Assembly: GCA_039817385.1 (NCBI GenBank)
Contig: JBCBVY010000007.1
Location: 225,461 to 289,460 of the forward strand
DNA: 64,000 bases
From: JBCBCP01 sp039817385
GTDB lineage: Bacteria; Pseudomonadota; Alphaproteobacteria; Rhodobacterales; Rhodobacteraceae
Direction: 5' to 3'
The notes under the pieces are model-generated. The model was not told where the DNA came from, did no database searches, and saw only the letters and a program-made list of their open reading frames with translations. Below are positions 24,965-33,381 of this stretch, in pieces. Numbering within the stretch: position 1 is the first letter of the stretch; each line of letters opens with the position of its first letter. Position numbers and translations under genes: made by a program.

Positions 24965-25849
24965 ATGACCGACAAGCGCACGCAAATGGCACAAGGGCAG
25001 GGCTTTATCGCTGCGCTGGATCAGTCGGGCGGCTCGACGCCGAAGGCGCTTGCGCTCTATGGCGTGGCTGAGGACGCCTATGAGGGCGAGGCGGCGATGT
25101 TCGCCGAAATGCACGCGATGCGCGCCCGGATCATCGCGGCACCGGATTTCACATCGGAAAAGGTAATCGGTGCGATCCTGTTTGAACGGACCATGCGCGA
25201 GACAATTGACGGCACGCCGGTGCCGCAGCTGCTGTGGGACGGGAAGGGTGTTGTGCCGTTCCTGAAGATCGACAAGGGGCTTGAGGACGAGGCAACCGGC
25301 GTGCAGGTGATGAAGCCGATCCCGGGGCTCAAGGACACGCTGGCCGAAGCCGCAGAGCTGGGCATTTTCGGGACCAAGGAACGGTCCGTGATCCACGCCG
25401 CGGACGAGGCTGGCATTGCCGAGGTGGTGGCCCAGCAGTTCGACGTGGCGCGCGATGTGATCGGCGCGGGGCTTGTGCCGATTGTCGAGCCGGAGGTGAA
25501 TATCCATGCGGCGGACAAGGGCGCAGCCGAAGCGCTTCTGGCGGACGCGCTTATGGCGCATGTGCAGGAGCTGCCCGAAGGCCAGCAGGTGATGCTCAAG
25601 CTGACCATCCCGAACGCGGCGGGTCTCTATGATGCGCTCGCCGACCACCCCGGGGTGATGCGGGTTGTGGCACTGTCGGGTGGGTATTCGACGGATGACG
25701 CCTGCGCGCGTTTGGCTCAGAATGCGAAGATGATCGCGTCCTTCAGCCGCGCGCTGACCGAGGGGCTGCAAAAGTCGATGAGCGATGCGGCGTTCAATGC
25801 CGCGATCGGCGCGAATATCGACAAGATTTACGCAGCCTCCGTGGCCTGA
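24965..25849 (+). CDS. Class I fructose-bisphosphate aldolase
   Basis: 294 residues of the bacterial class I aldolase type. ALDQSGGSTPKAL opens the barrel, FLKIDKGLEDEATGVQVMKPIPGL follows near residue 98, IVEPEVNI near residue 175, and the Schiff-base lysine is probably in QVMLKLTIPN near residue 216. It cleaves fructose 1,6-bisphosphate to DHAP and G3P, or the reverse in gluconeogenesis. A hairpin terminator follows at once. Confidence 0.9.
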   Translation: MTDKRTQMAQGQGFIAALDQSGGSTPKALALYGVAEDAYEGEAAMFAEMHAMRARIIAAPDFTSEKVIGAILFERTMRETIDGTPVPQLLWDGKGVVPFLKIDKGLEDEATGVQVMKPIPGLKDTLAEAAELGIFGTKERSVIHAADEAGIAEVVAQQFDVARDVIGAGLVPIVEPEVNIHAADKGAAEALLADALMAHVQELPEGQQVMLKLTIPNAAGLYDALADHPGVMRVVALSGGYSTDDACARLAQNAKMIASFSRALTEGLQKSMSDAAFNAAIGANIDKIYAASVA

Positions 25850-25880
25850 CGGGCTGTTTTCCGACGCGGAAAACCGCCCG
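25850..25880. terminator. Hairpin terminator after the aldolase gene
   Basis: CGGGC-TGTTTTCC-GACGC-GGAAAACC-GCCCG forms a long stem directly after the aldolase stop codon. A second inverted repeat (GCGGGAAACC...GGTTTCCCG) lies at about 25930-25955, inside the end of the convergent gene. Confidence 0.6.
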
Positions 25881-25897
25881 GCTTCGACTAAGGCACG

Positions 25898-26179
25898 TCA
25901 ATTGTGGTGTTGCAAACGGACGATTCCGGGGCGGGAAACCGCGTCGGTTTCCCGTCGCACGGGGTAGACGGGCAGCGTATTGCAGAAGATGACGATCTGC
26001 CCAGCATTTTCAACGGCGCGGAAACCCCGGCGTTCCAGCTCAGTAACGAAACGTTCGCGCCCAACATATCGGTCGATGTCACGGGATTTTCTTCGAATGA
26101 CCGCACCCTTGGCAACGGCCTGTGCGCCGAACATGTCGGCGAGGTAGGTCTCTGCTGTCCAAACGCGGCTCATACCCAA
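25898..26179 (-). CDS. Small conserved hypothetical protein
   Basis: 93 residues, no membrane segment or signal. It resembles short Rhodobacterales proteins (SRVWTAETYLADMFGAQAVAKGAVIRRKSRDIDRYVGRERF) that some databases label phosphoribosylanthranilate isomerase; it is far too short for that enzyme, so I do not use the name. The C-terminal 25 residues after FCNTLPV may be a strain-specific extension. It is downstream of the fumC-DUF4169-RHH run. Confidence 0.6.
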   Translation of the reverse strand: MGMSRVWTAETYLADMFGAQAVAKGAVIRRKSRDIDRYVGRERFVTELERRGFRAVENAGQIVIFCNTLPVYPVRRETDAVSRPGIVRLQHHN

Positions 26180-26197
26180 ACCATGCCCCAGACATGG

Positions 26198-26416
26198 TTA
26201 ACGCGCCCTTAAACGCTCCAGCACAAACACCCGAATGGCCGAGGCGAGGCCGGCTTCTGTCCCGCGCGCCTCATCGATCTCTGCGGCAAGCGCGTTGAGG
26301 GCCTTGCCCTCGGCATCCGCGATCTCTTTGAACGCGCGCCAAAACGCATCTTCCAGCGACACGGATGTGCGGTGACCGCGCAATGTGAGAGAGCGTTTGA
26401 CCGGCCGCGCGCTCAT
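26198..26416 (-). CDS. Ribbon-helix-helix domain protein
   Basis: 72 residues. KRSLTLRGHRTSVSLEDAFWRAFKEIADAEGKALNALAAEID and the ending SAIRVFVLERLR match the RHH_4 family of small DNA-binding proteins. Its ATG overlaps the stop of the DUF4169 gene by four bases, so it is translated from the fumC transcript. Its targets are unknown. Confidence 0.8.
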   Translation of the reverse strand: MSARPVKRSLTLRGHRTSVSLEDAFWRAFKEIADAEGKALNALAAEIDEARGTEAGLASAIRVFVLERLRAR

Positions 26417-26592
26417 TCCTCGCGCTTTTTGCCGTCCAGTTCGCGCGCAGCCTTGGCCTTCGCTGCCGCCTCCGCAATGCGCTGCGCCTTGGTGCGGCCA
26501 AAGCGGGCGGCGTTGGCGTTCCCTCTGGCCGCCCTTTCGGCGCGGGCGCGGTCCTTGCGCGCCCGGCCAAGGTTCACCAGCTTCCCGGTCAC
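26413..26592 (-). CDS. DUF4169 family protein with GTG start
   Basis: 59 residues reading VTGKLVNLGRARKDRARAERAARG..., with the DUF4169 core RFGRTKAQRIAEAAAKAKAARELDG. It is easy to miss because the only suitable start is GTG, embedded in the fumC stop codon (GTGA overlap). It ends by ATGA overlap with the RHH gene. Very basic and alanine-rich, probably helical. Function unknown, but the fumC-DUF4169-RHH order appears translationally coupled throughout. Confidence 0.8.
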   Translation of the reverse strand: MTGKLVNLGRARKDRARAERAARGNANAARFGRTKAQRIAEAAAKAKAARELDGKKREE

Positions 26593-27980
26593 TTCGGCCC
26601 GATCATGTTTTCGGGCCGCACCACTTCCGCAAAGCGCTCTTCGGTGACAAAGCCAAGCTTGACCGCCTCTTCGATCAGCGTCGTGCCGTTCTTGTGCGCG
26701 GTCTTGGCCACGGTCGTTGCGTTGTCATAGCCGATCTCGGGCGCGAGCGCAGTGACCAGCATCAGCGATTCCCGCATCAGCTTGTCGATCCGCACCTCAT
26801 CGGCGCGCAGCCCGTCCACGAGGTTGTCGGTAAAGGCCACCGCGGCATCCCCCAAAAGCTGCATCGACTGCAGCACGTTATAGGCCATCATCGGCTTGTA
26901 GACGTTCAGCTCGAAATGGCCCTGAGAGCCGGCAAAACCAACAGCGGCGTCATTGCCCATCACATGGGCGCAGACTTGGGTCAGCGCCTCGCACTGGGTC
27001 GGGTTGACCTTGCCCGGCATGATGGACGAGCCCGGCTCGTTCTCGGGCAGGATCAGCTCGCCGAGACCGCAGCGCGGGCCGGAGCCGAGCAGGCGGATGT
27101 CGTTGGCGATCTTGAAGAGCGAGGCGGCGACCGTCTTCAGTGCGCCCGACATCTCGACCATCGCGTCATGGGCGGCCAGCGCCTCGAACTTGTTGGGCGC
27201 GGTGACAAAGGGCAGGCCGGTGATCTGTGCCATGTGCGCCGCGACCGCCTCGGCCCAGCCGTGCTTGGTGTTGAGGCCGGTGCCCACGGCGGTGCCGCCT
27301 TGTGCCAGCTCGTAAATACGGCCCAGCGCGCCGCGCACCCGCTCCAGACCCATCGCGACCTGGTGGGCGTAGCCGCCAAATTCCTGGCTCAGGGTCAGGG
27401 GCGTCGCGTCCTGGGTATGCGTCCGGCCAATCTTGATGATCCCGTCAAAGGCCGCGACCTTCGCCTCCAGCGCCGCGTGCAGCTTTTCAAGCCCCGGGAT
27501 CAGCACGTCGCGGGCTGTCATCGCGGTGGCGATATGCATCGCCGTCGGGAACGTGTCGTTCGACGACTGGCCCATGTTGCAATGATCATTCGGGTGCACC
27601 GGATCCTTGGAGCCGAGCGTGCCGCCGAGGATTTCAATCGCGCGGTTCGCGATGACCTCATTGGCGTTCATGTTCGACTGTGTGCCCGAACCGGTCTGCC
27701 ACACGACGAGCGGGAAATGACCGTCCAGCTGGCCCGCGACCACCTCGCTTGCGGCCTGAATGATCGCATCGGCCAGCCCTGCATCCAGCCCGCCCTGCGC
27801 CTTGTTCTGCATCGCGCAGGCCTGTTTGATCACGCCGAGCGCGCGCACGATGGCCACGGGCTGCTTTTCCCAGCCGATGGGGAAGTTCATGATCGAACGC
27901 TGCGTCTGCGCGCCCCAATACTTGTCGGCGGGCACCTCAAGCGGGCCAAAGCTGTCGGTTTCGGTGCGGGTCTCGGCCAT
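26589..27980 (-). CDS. fumC: Class II fumarate hydratase
   Basis: 463 residues, normal length. The signature loop GSSIMPGKVNPTQCEAL is present, with the substrate-binding GSGTQSNMNANEV and HPNDHCNMGQSSND. It interconverts fumarate and malate in the TCA cycle and needs no iron-sulfur cluster. It starts a four-gene minus-strand run with overlapping small genes. Confidence 0.96.
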   Translation of the reverse strand: MAETRTETDSFGPLEVPADKYWGAQTQRSIMNFPIGWEKQPVAIVRALGVIKQACAMQNKAQGGLDAGLADAIIQAASEVVAGQLDGHFPLVVWQTGSGTQSNMNANEVIANRAIEILGGTLGSKDPVHPNDHCNMGQSSNDTFPTAMHIATAMTARDVLIPGLEKLHAALEAKVAAFDGIIKIGRTHTQDATPLTLSQEFGGYAHQVAMGLERVRGALGRIYELAQGGTAVGTGLNTKHGWAEAVAAHMAQITGLPFVTAPNKFEALAAHDAMVEMSGALKTVAASLFKIANDIRLLGSGPRCGLGELILPENEPGSSIMPGKVNPTQCEALTQVCAHVMGNDAAVGFAGSQGHFELNVYKPMMAYNVLQSMQLLGDAAVAFTDNLVDGLRADEVRIDKLMRESLMLVTALAPEIGYDNATTVAKTAHKNGTTLIEEAVKLGFVTEERFAEVVRPENMIGPK

Positions 27981-28126
27981 CTCGGCGCCTTTCCTTGGAT
28001 CGTTTGCGATCTGTTAAACCGGCCCCGGCTGCCAAGCAACTGCACGGATTGCCTCACGAGGGGGGACTGACAAGCGGGCCTGCGCATCCTACATCTAAAC
28101 CAACGCGATAGATGAAAGGCTCCGCC

Positions 28127-28651
28127 ATGCGCACGCTCCTTCTCGCCACCAGCCTCTGGGTTGCTTGCGTGCTTGCGGCCCTTGCCGACATCACGCGTTT
28201 TGTCGGGGATTACTCTGGCGCGGCAGAGGTCCAGTTGGCCGATGGCACGATGCAGCCGCGCGACATGAGCGTGAAAATCTACGAAACGGATGCAGGCTTT
28301 GGCGTGCGCTGGACCACCACACGGTTGCGCGACAGCGGGTCATCCAAAACAACCACATACGAGGTCCGGTTCCTGCCAACCCAGCGCCCGGGCGTCTTTG
28401 CCGCCGCACAAAAGAAAAACGTCTTTGGCCATGACGTGCCGCTCGACCCGATGCAGGGCGAGCCCTTTGTCTGGGCGCGCATGCTGGGCGATACGCTGTC
28501 GGTCTATTCGCTCTTTGTCACGGACAATGGCAGCTACGAGATGCAGCAATATGACCGCACGCTGGTCGAGGGCGGGCTCGCGCTCAGCTTCCGCCGGTTC
28601 GCCGAAGGCACGCAGCTGCGCGCGGTCAGCACCGTGCTTGCGCGCGACTGA
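28127..28651 (+). CDS. Exported hypothetical protein
   Basis: 174 residues from the second ATG, which has a GAAAGG ribosome site nine bases upstream; an ATG at 28112 is possible. A signal peptide (MRTLLLATSLWVACVLAALA) is followed by a beta-rich mature part (DITRFVGDYSGAAEVQLADGTMQPRDMSVKIYET). No cysteines in the mature region and no recognised domain. Periplasmic location is inferred. Confidence 0.65.
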   Translation: MRTLLLATSLWVACVLAALADITRFVGDYSGAAEVQLADGTMQPRDMSVKIYETDAGFGVRWTTTRLRDSGSSKTTTYEVRFLPTQRPGVFAAAQKKNVFGHDVPLDPMQGEPFVWARMLGDTLSVYSLFVTDNGSYEMQQYDRTLVEGGLALSFRRFAEGTQLRAVSTVLARD

Positions 28652-28654
28652 ACG

Positions 28655-29143
28655 TTACTTTCGGAAGGAATCGAGCGAGACGACGTCGGCATTGCCTTTG
28701 GATTTTGTCGCCTCCGGCTCCGCAGGCGTTTTAACCGCAGGCAGGGGCGCAGGCACGGGCGCCGTGACGGGGGCCGTCTCTTCGCTGCCGTCCTGGCTTT
28801 CAAAGCGCAGGCCAAACTCCACCGACGGGTCCACAAAGGTGCGGATCGCATCATAGGGGATATAGAGCGGCTCCGGGCTGTCACCGAAATTCAGCGTCAC
28901 GGCAAAGCCATCCTCGCCCACATCTAGCCGGTCATACCAATGCTGCATCACCACCGTCATCTCCGAAGGATAGCGATCCGACAGCCAATCGGCGAGTTCC
29001 GCGTCCGGGTGCGAGGTGTCGAATGTGATGAAGAAATGATGCGCCCCGGGCAGGCCGTTGGCGGCGACATCTGTCAGAACCTTGCGGATCAGACCCCGCA
29101 TGGCCTCGTGCATCAGGTTGCCGTAATCGATATCGCGGCCCAT
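28655..29143 (-). CDS. sspB: SspB-type ClpXP adaptor
   Basis: 162 residues. The folded domain (about 1-115) has MHEAMRGLIRKVLTDVAANGLPGAHHFFITFDTSHPDAELADWLSDRYPSEMTVVMQHWYDRL, typical of alphaproteobacterial SspB. A Pro/Ala linker leads to a C-terminal ClpX-binding tail ending DVVSLDSFRK. It tethers ssrA-tagged proteins to ClpXP. The tmRNA gene that makes the tag is about 2.7 kb away. Confidence 0.9.
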   Translation of the reverse strand: MGRDIDYGNLMHEAMRGLIRKVLTDVAANGLPGAHHFFITFDTSHPDAELADWLSDRYPSEMTVVMQHWYDRLDVGEDGFAVTLNFGDSPEPLYIPYDAIRTFVDPSVEFGLRFESQDGSEETAPVTAPVPAPLPAVKTPAEPEATKSKGNADVVSLDSFRK

Positions 29144-29210
29144 GTGGCAGCCCCCAAACCAATAACTACACCATAGCCAAAACGTGGGCGAGGGGAAGGG
29201 GGCAGCGCAG

Positions 29211-30437
29211 TCACAGCCCCGCTGCCCAGAAAACCGTGCTGACTGCGGCCAAAAGCGCCAGCGTTTCGGGCAGACCCCGCTTTAGGCCCAGCATGAGAAC
29301 GGCCGCCGCCGCGACCAGAACAAGGGCGACCGGATCAAGCGCGGCGAAGCTTGGCGACAGCGGGCTGGCCGGAAACAGAATATGCAGCGCAAACCACAGC
29401 GCGAGGTTCAGGATCACGCCGACCACTGCCGCGGTGATGCCCTGCAGCGCCGCGGCAATGCGCGGGCGCGCGGCGATCAGGTCCAGGAACGGCCCCGCCA
29501 CAAAGATCCACAAAAAGCAGGGCGTGAACGTGACCCACAGCGCCATCAGCCCCGCCAGCGCTGCCGCCCCCGGCCCGCCCTGTGCGTGACCGGCAAGGAT
29601 GGCGACAAATTGCGTGACGAGGATCAGCGGGCCCGGTGTCGTCTCTGCCAGCCCGAGCGCGTCGATCATCGCGCCGGTGTCGATCCAGCCGTAATTCTGC
29701 ACCACCTCTTGCGTCATGTAAGACAGCACCGCATAGGCGCCGCCGAAGGTCACGACCGCCAGCTTGGAAAAGAACAGGCCCAGCTCCAGCAGGAAGCCTG
29801 CGTCCATAACGTAGGCCAGCGCCAGCGGCGCGGCCCAGAGGGCCAGCCAAATGAGGCTGGTCTTGCCCGTGTTTGCTTTGGCGGGCGGCGCGGTTTCCGC
29901 CGCCACGCCGGTCGCCGTCAGCGCGCCGATCAGCGCGGCAACGGCAATGATGAGGGGGTAGGGAAGGGATAGAAAAAACAGGGCCGCAAAGGCAAAAACG
30001 GCAAGGCCCCACGCAATCGCCCCGTTCAGGGCTTTCTGCGTGACCTTAATCAGCGCCTGAATGACGATCACGATGACGGCGGCCTTGATGCCCAGAAAGG
30101 CGGCTTGCACCGCAGGCACATCGCCGTAGCTGAGGTAAAGGGCCGCAAGCGCGCCAATCACCGCCGCCCCCGGCAGCACGAACATGAGGCCCGCCAGAAG
30201 CCCGCCCGGAACCCCGCGCAGGCGCCAGCCGGCATAGGTGGCCAGCTGCATCGCCTCCGGCCCCGGCAGCAACATGCACAGCGACAGCGCGCGCAGGAAC
30301 TGCGCCTGCTCCAGCCAGCGCAGCCGGTCGACCAACTCGGATTGCATCAGCGCGATCTGCGCCGCAGGCCCGCCAAAGCTGAGCACGCCGATCCGTCCGA
30401 AAACGCGCCACATTTCGGCCCAGCTGACCGTGCTCAT
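29211..30437 (-). CDS. chrA: Chromate transporter ChrA, two-domain form
   Basis: 408 residues with about 10-12 hydrophobic segments in two homologous halves. Each half has the ChrA signature: FGRIGVLSFGGPAAQIALM in the first and FFSKLAVVTFGGAYAVLSYM in the second, plus LPGPEAMQLATYAGWRLRG and TPGPLILVTQFVAILAG. It exports chromate by chemiosmotic exchange in known members. Its start overlaps the rhodanese stop by four bases (ATGA). Confidence 0.92.
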   Translation of the reverse strand: MSTVSWAEMWRVFGRIGVLSFGGPAAQIALMQSELVDRLRWLEQAQFLRALSLCMLLPGPEAMQLATYAGWRLRGVPGGLLAGLMFVLPGAAVIGALAALYLSYGDVPAVQAAFLGIKAAVIVIVIQALIKVTQKALNGAIAWGLAVFAFAALFFLSLPYPLIIAVAALIGALTATGVAAETAPPAKANTGKTSLIWLALWAAPLALAYVMDAGFLLELGLFFSKLAVVTFGGAYAVLSYMTQEVVQNYGWIDTGAMIDALGLAETTPGPLILVTQFVAILAGHAQGGPGAAALAGLMALWVTFTPCFLWIFVAGPFLDLIAARPRIAAALQGITAAVVGVILNLALWFALHILFPASPLSPSFAALDPVALVLVAAAAVLMLGLKRGLPETLALLAAVSTVFWAAGL

Positions 30438-31078
30438 GCTGCGTCCTCCATGTTGCTCGCGGCGTCGAGCCAGGCGCAGGCCGCGTCAATCTCCGTGCGC
30501 GTGGCGCCTTGGGGACAGCGCCAGCCTCGGGCGGCGGTTTGTAATGCGCGGGGTAGGTCGAGGCCAAGCGCCTGAGCAGCCGCCTCGGACGCTGCTGTTG
30601 CCCCAAAGCGGTCCGCAACGTCCCCTACGCCGGACGGGTCAACCATCCAGACCTCTGCCTCGGGCGCGGCCCAGCGGCGCAGGGTCCACAGGGCGATCAG
30701 GTCGCTTGGGGTTTGCAGCCCCGTGACCAAGGCACCTTTTGGCCGTGCGTCCAAGGGAATGACGGGAAAGCCCGCACCCGCCCAGCCAAGCGTGCCGCCC
30801 GCGAGCGCCTGCGCAGGCACCCCGCGCCAGCGCAGGGCGGCGGCCACCCCCTGGCTCAGCTTCGCGCCCTTTTGGCAGAGGATCACCACGCGCGGCGCGC
30901 CCGTTGCGGCGGCGTGGATGGCGTCCAGATCCGTGTGCGGCATCTGCCGCGCGCCGGGGACCAGCGTGGGGTCTTTAGCTGCGTCTTCGGGGATGCGCAC
31001 GTCGATCAGCAGCGGCGTGTCCGCGCGCCCGATCCGGGTGCGCAGGTTTTTCGCTTCGATAAAAAGGGGCAGCGTCAT
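30434..31078 (-). CDS. Rhodanese-domain protein, chromate-operon partner
   Basis: 214 residues from the ATG of MTLPLFIEAK, which has a GAGG ribosome site; upstream codons do not fit. The rhodanese domain (about 15-115) has LIDVRIPEDA and the active-site loop LCQKGAKLSQG. The rest (GLQTPSDLIALWTLRRWAAPEAEVWMVDP...) resembles the chromate-resistance domain that accompanies ChrA. It probably acts with the overlapping chrA. Confidence 0.75.
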   Translation of the reverse strand: MTLPLFIEAKNLRTRIGRADTPLLIDVRIPEDAAKDPTLVPGARQMPHTDLDAIHAAATGAPRVVILCQKGAKLSQGVAAALRWRGVPAQALAGGTLGWAGAGFPVIPLDARPKGALVTGLQTPSDLIALWTLRRWAAPEAEVWMVDPSGVGDVADRFGATAASEAAAQALGLDLPRALQTAARGWRCPQGATRTEIDAACAWLDAASNMEDAA

Positions 31079-31226
31079 GTGTCGTCCTCGCATAGGCACT
31101 TGATGCGAGCCTTGGGCACATGCCGAGGTCGGGGCGCCGCCATCCCCCGGGTGCATCCTGTCCCCGGACGGCAACCGGGTCAAGCGTTACCCTGAAGCCG
31201 GAATGCAACGCCTATACGACAGACCA

Positions 31227-31658
31227 TTACTTGATCGCGGCGCCCGTCAACAAAAGCGGCAGCGCGTTGCGGGGCAGCTGGCCAAGCTGCTCAAAGAAGG
31301 ACAGGAAATCGAGCGCGAAATACGCCTCGCTGATCTTGGTGTCCGCTGAAAAACGCGCTGTCACAAGGCCGTTCAACGTGGCGGGCGTGCTTGTCTCCGC
31401 CTCGATGCAGTGCAGGCTGACGCGGGCCGTCAGGCAATTGTCCTGCGCAAGCTCCTGCGTGATCTCCCCCTCGATCTGCGCCATGCGGTCGATCTGGGAG
31501 GCAATCAGCTCGCGCAGGTCAGCGGGTGAGAAAACAAGGTCCGGAAGCAGACCATTTATGGTCGCGCGTTTGGTGAAATAGGCGGGGACCCGGTCCAACT
31601 GCCGGCGCTTGTAAACGTCCTGGAAGAAATGGTTCAGCAAGGTGATCTTGTCGGCCAT
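31227..31658 (-). CDS. SnoaL/NTF2-like protein
   Basis: 143 residues, about the size of a single NTF2-like cone domain. LLNHFFQDVYKRRQLDRVPAYFTKRATINGLLP and the closing VTARFSADTKISEAYFALDFLSFFEQLGQLP suggest a SnoaL-type small-molecule binding fold. No catalytic residues can be assigned with confidence. It lies downstream of the tmRNA gene on the same strand. Confidence 0.5.
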   Translation of the reverse strand: MADKITLLNHFFQDVYKRRQLDRVPAYFTKRATINGLLPDLVFSPADLRELIASQIDRMAQIEGEITQELAQDNCLTARVSLHCIEAETSTPATLNGLVTARFSADTKISEAYFALDFLSFFEQLGQLPRNALPLLLTGAAIK

Positions 31659-31720
31659 GTATTCGTGCCCTCAACTTGGGCACGTTTCTAGGAACAAGGA
31701 GTGAACAGAGCGTAAAGGCT

Positions 31721-31736
31721 GACGCGATATCGCGTC
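31721..31736. repeat. Perfect 16-bp palindrome in the ssrA downstream gap
   Basis: GACGCGATATCGCGTC lies between the tmRNA 3' end and the SnoaL-like gene. It could be an operator for the small gene or a processing or termination hairpin; no T run follows it on the minus strand. Confidence 0.4.
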
Positions 31737-31807
31737 ATGACGTGGGGACAACTTTGGGTTGGGACAGCTTTGGGGAGAGTTGAGCGGACGGCTTAAACAT
31801 GTGTGAA

Positions 31808-32117
31808 AGTGCCGGATTCTGTTGCCAGGCTCCGGCGGGCCCCGCCTTACGCGGCTAGGCGCAAGGGCTTAGATTTCGATCTTGCGGACTGCTTACGCAG
31901 CCAGCGCGACCGGAGCACGATTGTCGTTTGCAATTGTACTGTTTTCGCCGGTAACGGTGGCAGACAGCCGAGACAAAGCTAACCCCTTTAGACGTTCGTC
32001 GATCCTGTTTCGGCCCCATGATCCCCAAACGAAGGATGGTTGGTGGAGCCGCCGGGTACCGCCCCCGGGTCCGATCCGCTTATGACGAGCGCGTTTATGT
32101 CCATAGTCCCGAAGGAC
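31808..32117 (-). ncRNA. ssrA: Two-piece (circularly permuted) tmRNA
   Basis: Read on the minus strand, the acceptor piece comes first and ends CGGCTCC-ACCA (A at 32041). A 23-base intervening segment (32018-32040) follows. The coding piece then starts GGGGCCG at 32017. GGGGCCG pairs with CGGCTCC over seven bases (one G-U), rebuilding the acceptor stem. Next come GATCGACGA and the tag frame at 31931-31896, encoding ANDNRAPVALAA, then TAA. This is the alphaproteobacterial permuted form. It rescues stalled ribosomes with SmpB and tags peptides for ClpXP. The outer ends are approximate: the 5' end is judged from the promoter and the 3' end from the last GC-rich hairpin. Confidence 0.93.
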
Positions 32118-32123
32118 CACCTA

Positions 32124-32152
32124 TAGATAAGTGAGCGGCGTGCCTGTGGCAA
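32124..32152 (-). promoter_or_regulatory. Candidate sigma-70 promoter of ssrA
   Basis: On the minus strand TTGCCA (32152-32147), a 17-base spacer and TATCTA (32129-32124) lie just ahead of the tmRNA acceptor piece. This predicts a start near 32117. Confidence 0.6.
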
Positions 32153-32236
32153 GCTGCGGGACGCTCCGCGGGGAGTTTATTTTGCCAAGTGAAGCGGTGG
32201 GGTTTGGTTCAAGAGTACCGGTTAAGGCGCTGTTTT

Positions 32237-32587
32237 TTATAGGTTAGCGGGGATCAGCCACGCGGCAAGCGCAGCCTCGATCCCGCCAAAGATCAGGAGC
32301 TTGCGCAGCGGCGGTTTGTCAAAGATGAGGCTGAGCAGACGGCCCAGCGCGGCTCCGGCAAAGGCAAAGCCGATCATCGCGTAGGCCGTGGGTGTGCTGA
32401 GCCAAAGCGCAGCCAGCCCTGCGATCACAAAAAGCCCGCCGACGGAGGCGCGCATTTCGCTCAGCCCCATCGTGGTGGGCGCAGGGGTGAGGTCGAGCGC
32501 GGCGGCGGTGTAGCGCGGCGCGAGAAAGCCGAACAGGCCAAAGCCGATGGTAAGCAGGGCGGCAATTGTGTTGAGGGCATCTACCAT
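32237..32587 (-). CDS. Small integral membrane protein (DUF4345-like)
   Basis: 116 residues with four hydrophobic helices (about 5-25, 48-64, 68-88, 95-113). LFGFLAPRYTAAALDLTP and the SEMRASVGGLFVIAGLAALW segment resemble DUF4345 proteins. It follows plsC on the same strand with a gap of nine bases. Function unknown. Confidence 0.6.
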   Translation of the reverse strand: MVDALNTIAALLTIGFGLFGFLAPRYTAAALDLTPAPTTMGLSEMRASVGGLFVIAGLAALWLSTPTAYAMIGFAFAGAALGRLLSLIFDKPPLRKLLIFGGIEAALAAWLIPANL

Positions 32588-32596
32588 CCCGCCAAA

Positions 32597-33310
32597 TTAG
32601 TGCGCAGCGCCCGGTGCGGCAATGCTGTCCGGGATCGGGGTATTCAAGAGCGCTTCGAGCCGGGCGTTGAACTCCGTGATCTGCAGGTCGGGGTCCAGCC
32701 CTTCAAGCTGCGCCAGATCGATCCGGATATGGCGCCGCCCTTTTTTGATGCCGATGAAGGTGAGCATGTGGTCAAAGCGCGCCTTCTGGAACCTGCCCAG
32801 CCCGTCAATCCGCGCCAAAAGGACGGGCACGTCCCGCGCGGCGCGCATCACGTCATAGGCGCCGGTGAAGTGGGGCGGGACCCGCTCGTGTTCCTGTTGC
32901 CGCGACTCGCCGCCGGGAAAGAGCAGCACCGGGTTGCCGCGCGCCATCACCTTGCGCACCACGCCCAGCTGCTGCGCTTTGTAGGCCGCGCGCGTCTCGG
33001 CAGGCCAGTTGCGGGGTGAGCTGACGGGAATGGCGGAGATCAGGAACATCGGGATCCATTGCGCCCAGTGGTGGTATTCGCGGTAATGCACGATGGGGCG
33101 CAGCCGCGCGGTGGTGTAAAGGCTCGCGATCAGCAGTGGGCCGTCATGGCGGCTGACATGGGTGGCGAGGATCAGCGCGCCGGGGTGGTCTTGCAGCAGG
33201 TGTTTGCCGGACATCGAGACGTTGCAGGTGAGTGCATAGTAGCCGCGCGCGAGCAAAAAGGCGAAGTGGCGCAGCCACCGCCCCAGCGTGGCGTCGATGA
33301 ACCGCCGCAT
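32597..33310 (-). CDS. PlsC-like 1-acylglycerol-3-phosphate acyltransferase family protein
   Basis: 237 residues from the ATG of MRRFIDATLG with a GGAG site. A longer open frame upstream is non-coding shadow of the next gene. The acyltransferase HxxxxD motif is ATHVSRHDGPLL, and a second block FPGGESRQQEHERVP matches the substrate-phosphate region. It probably acylates lysophospholipid at the inner membrane. Confidence 0.8.
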   Translation of the reverse strand: MRRFIDATLGRWLRHFAFLLARGYYALTCNVSMSGKHLLQDHPGALILATHVSRHDGPLLIASLYTTARLRPIVHYREYHHWAQWIPMFLISAIPVSSPRNWPAETRAAYKAQQLGVVRKVMARGNPVLLFPGGESRQQEHERVPPHFTGAYDVMRAARDVPVLLARIDGLGRFQKARFDHMLTFIGIKKGRRHIRIDLAQLEGLDPDLQITEFNARLEALLNTPIPDSIAAPGAAH

Positions 33311-33381
33311 TCCGCTCTCCTTCTTGCCCTTGGGGTCAGGGTAGGCCGCCGACGGCTGGGTTGAAAGGGGAAAGGCAGGCT

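Noticed and set aside
25898..26179. Phosphoribosylanthranilate isomerase (TrpF)
   Set aside because: At 93 residues it is less than half the TIM-barrel length and shows no TrpF motifs; the name is a likely database error.
31893..32120. A 75-codon open frame ending in ANDNRAPVALAA
   Set aside because: The frame lies inside the permuted tmRNA; only the last 12 codons are read, as the peptide tag.
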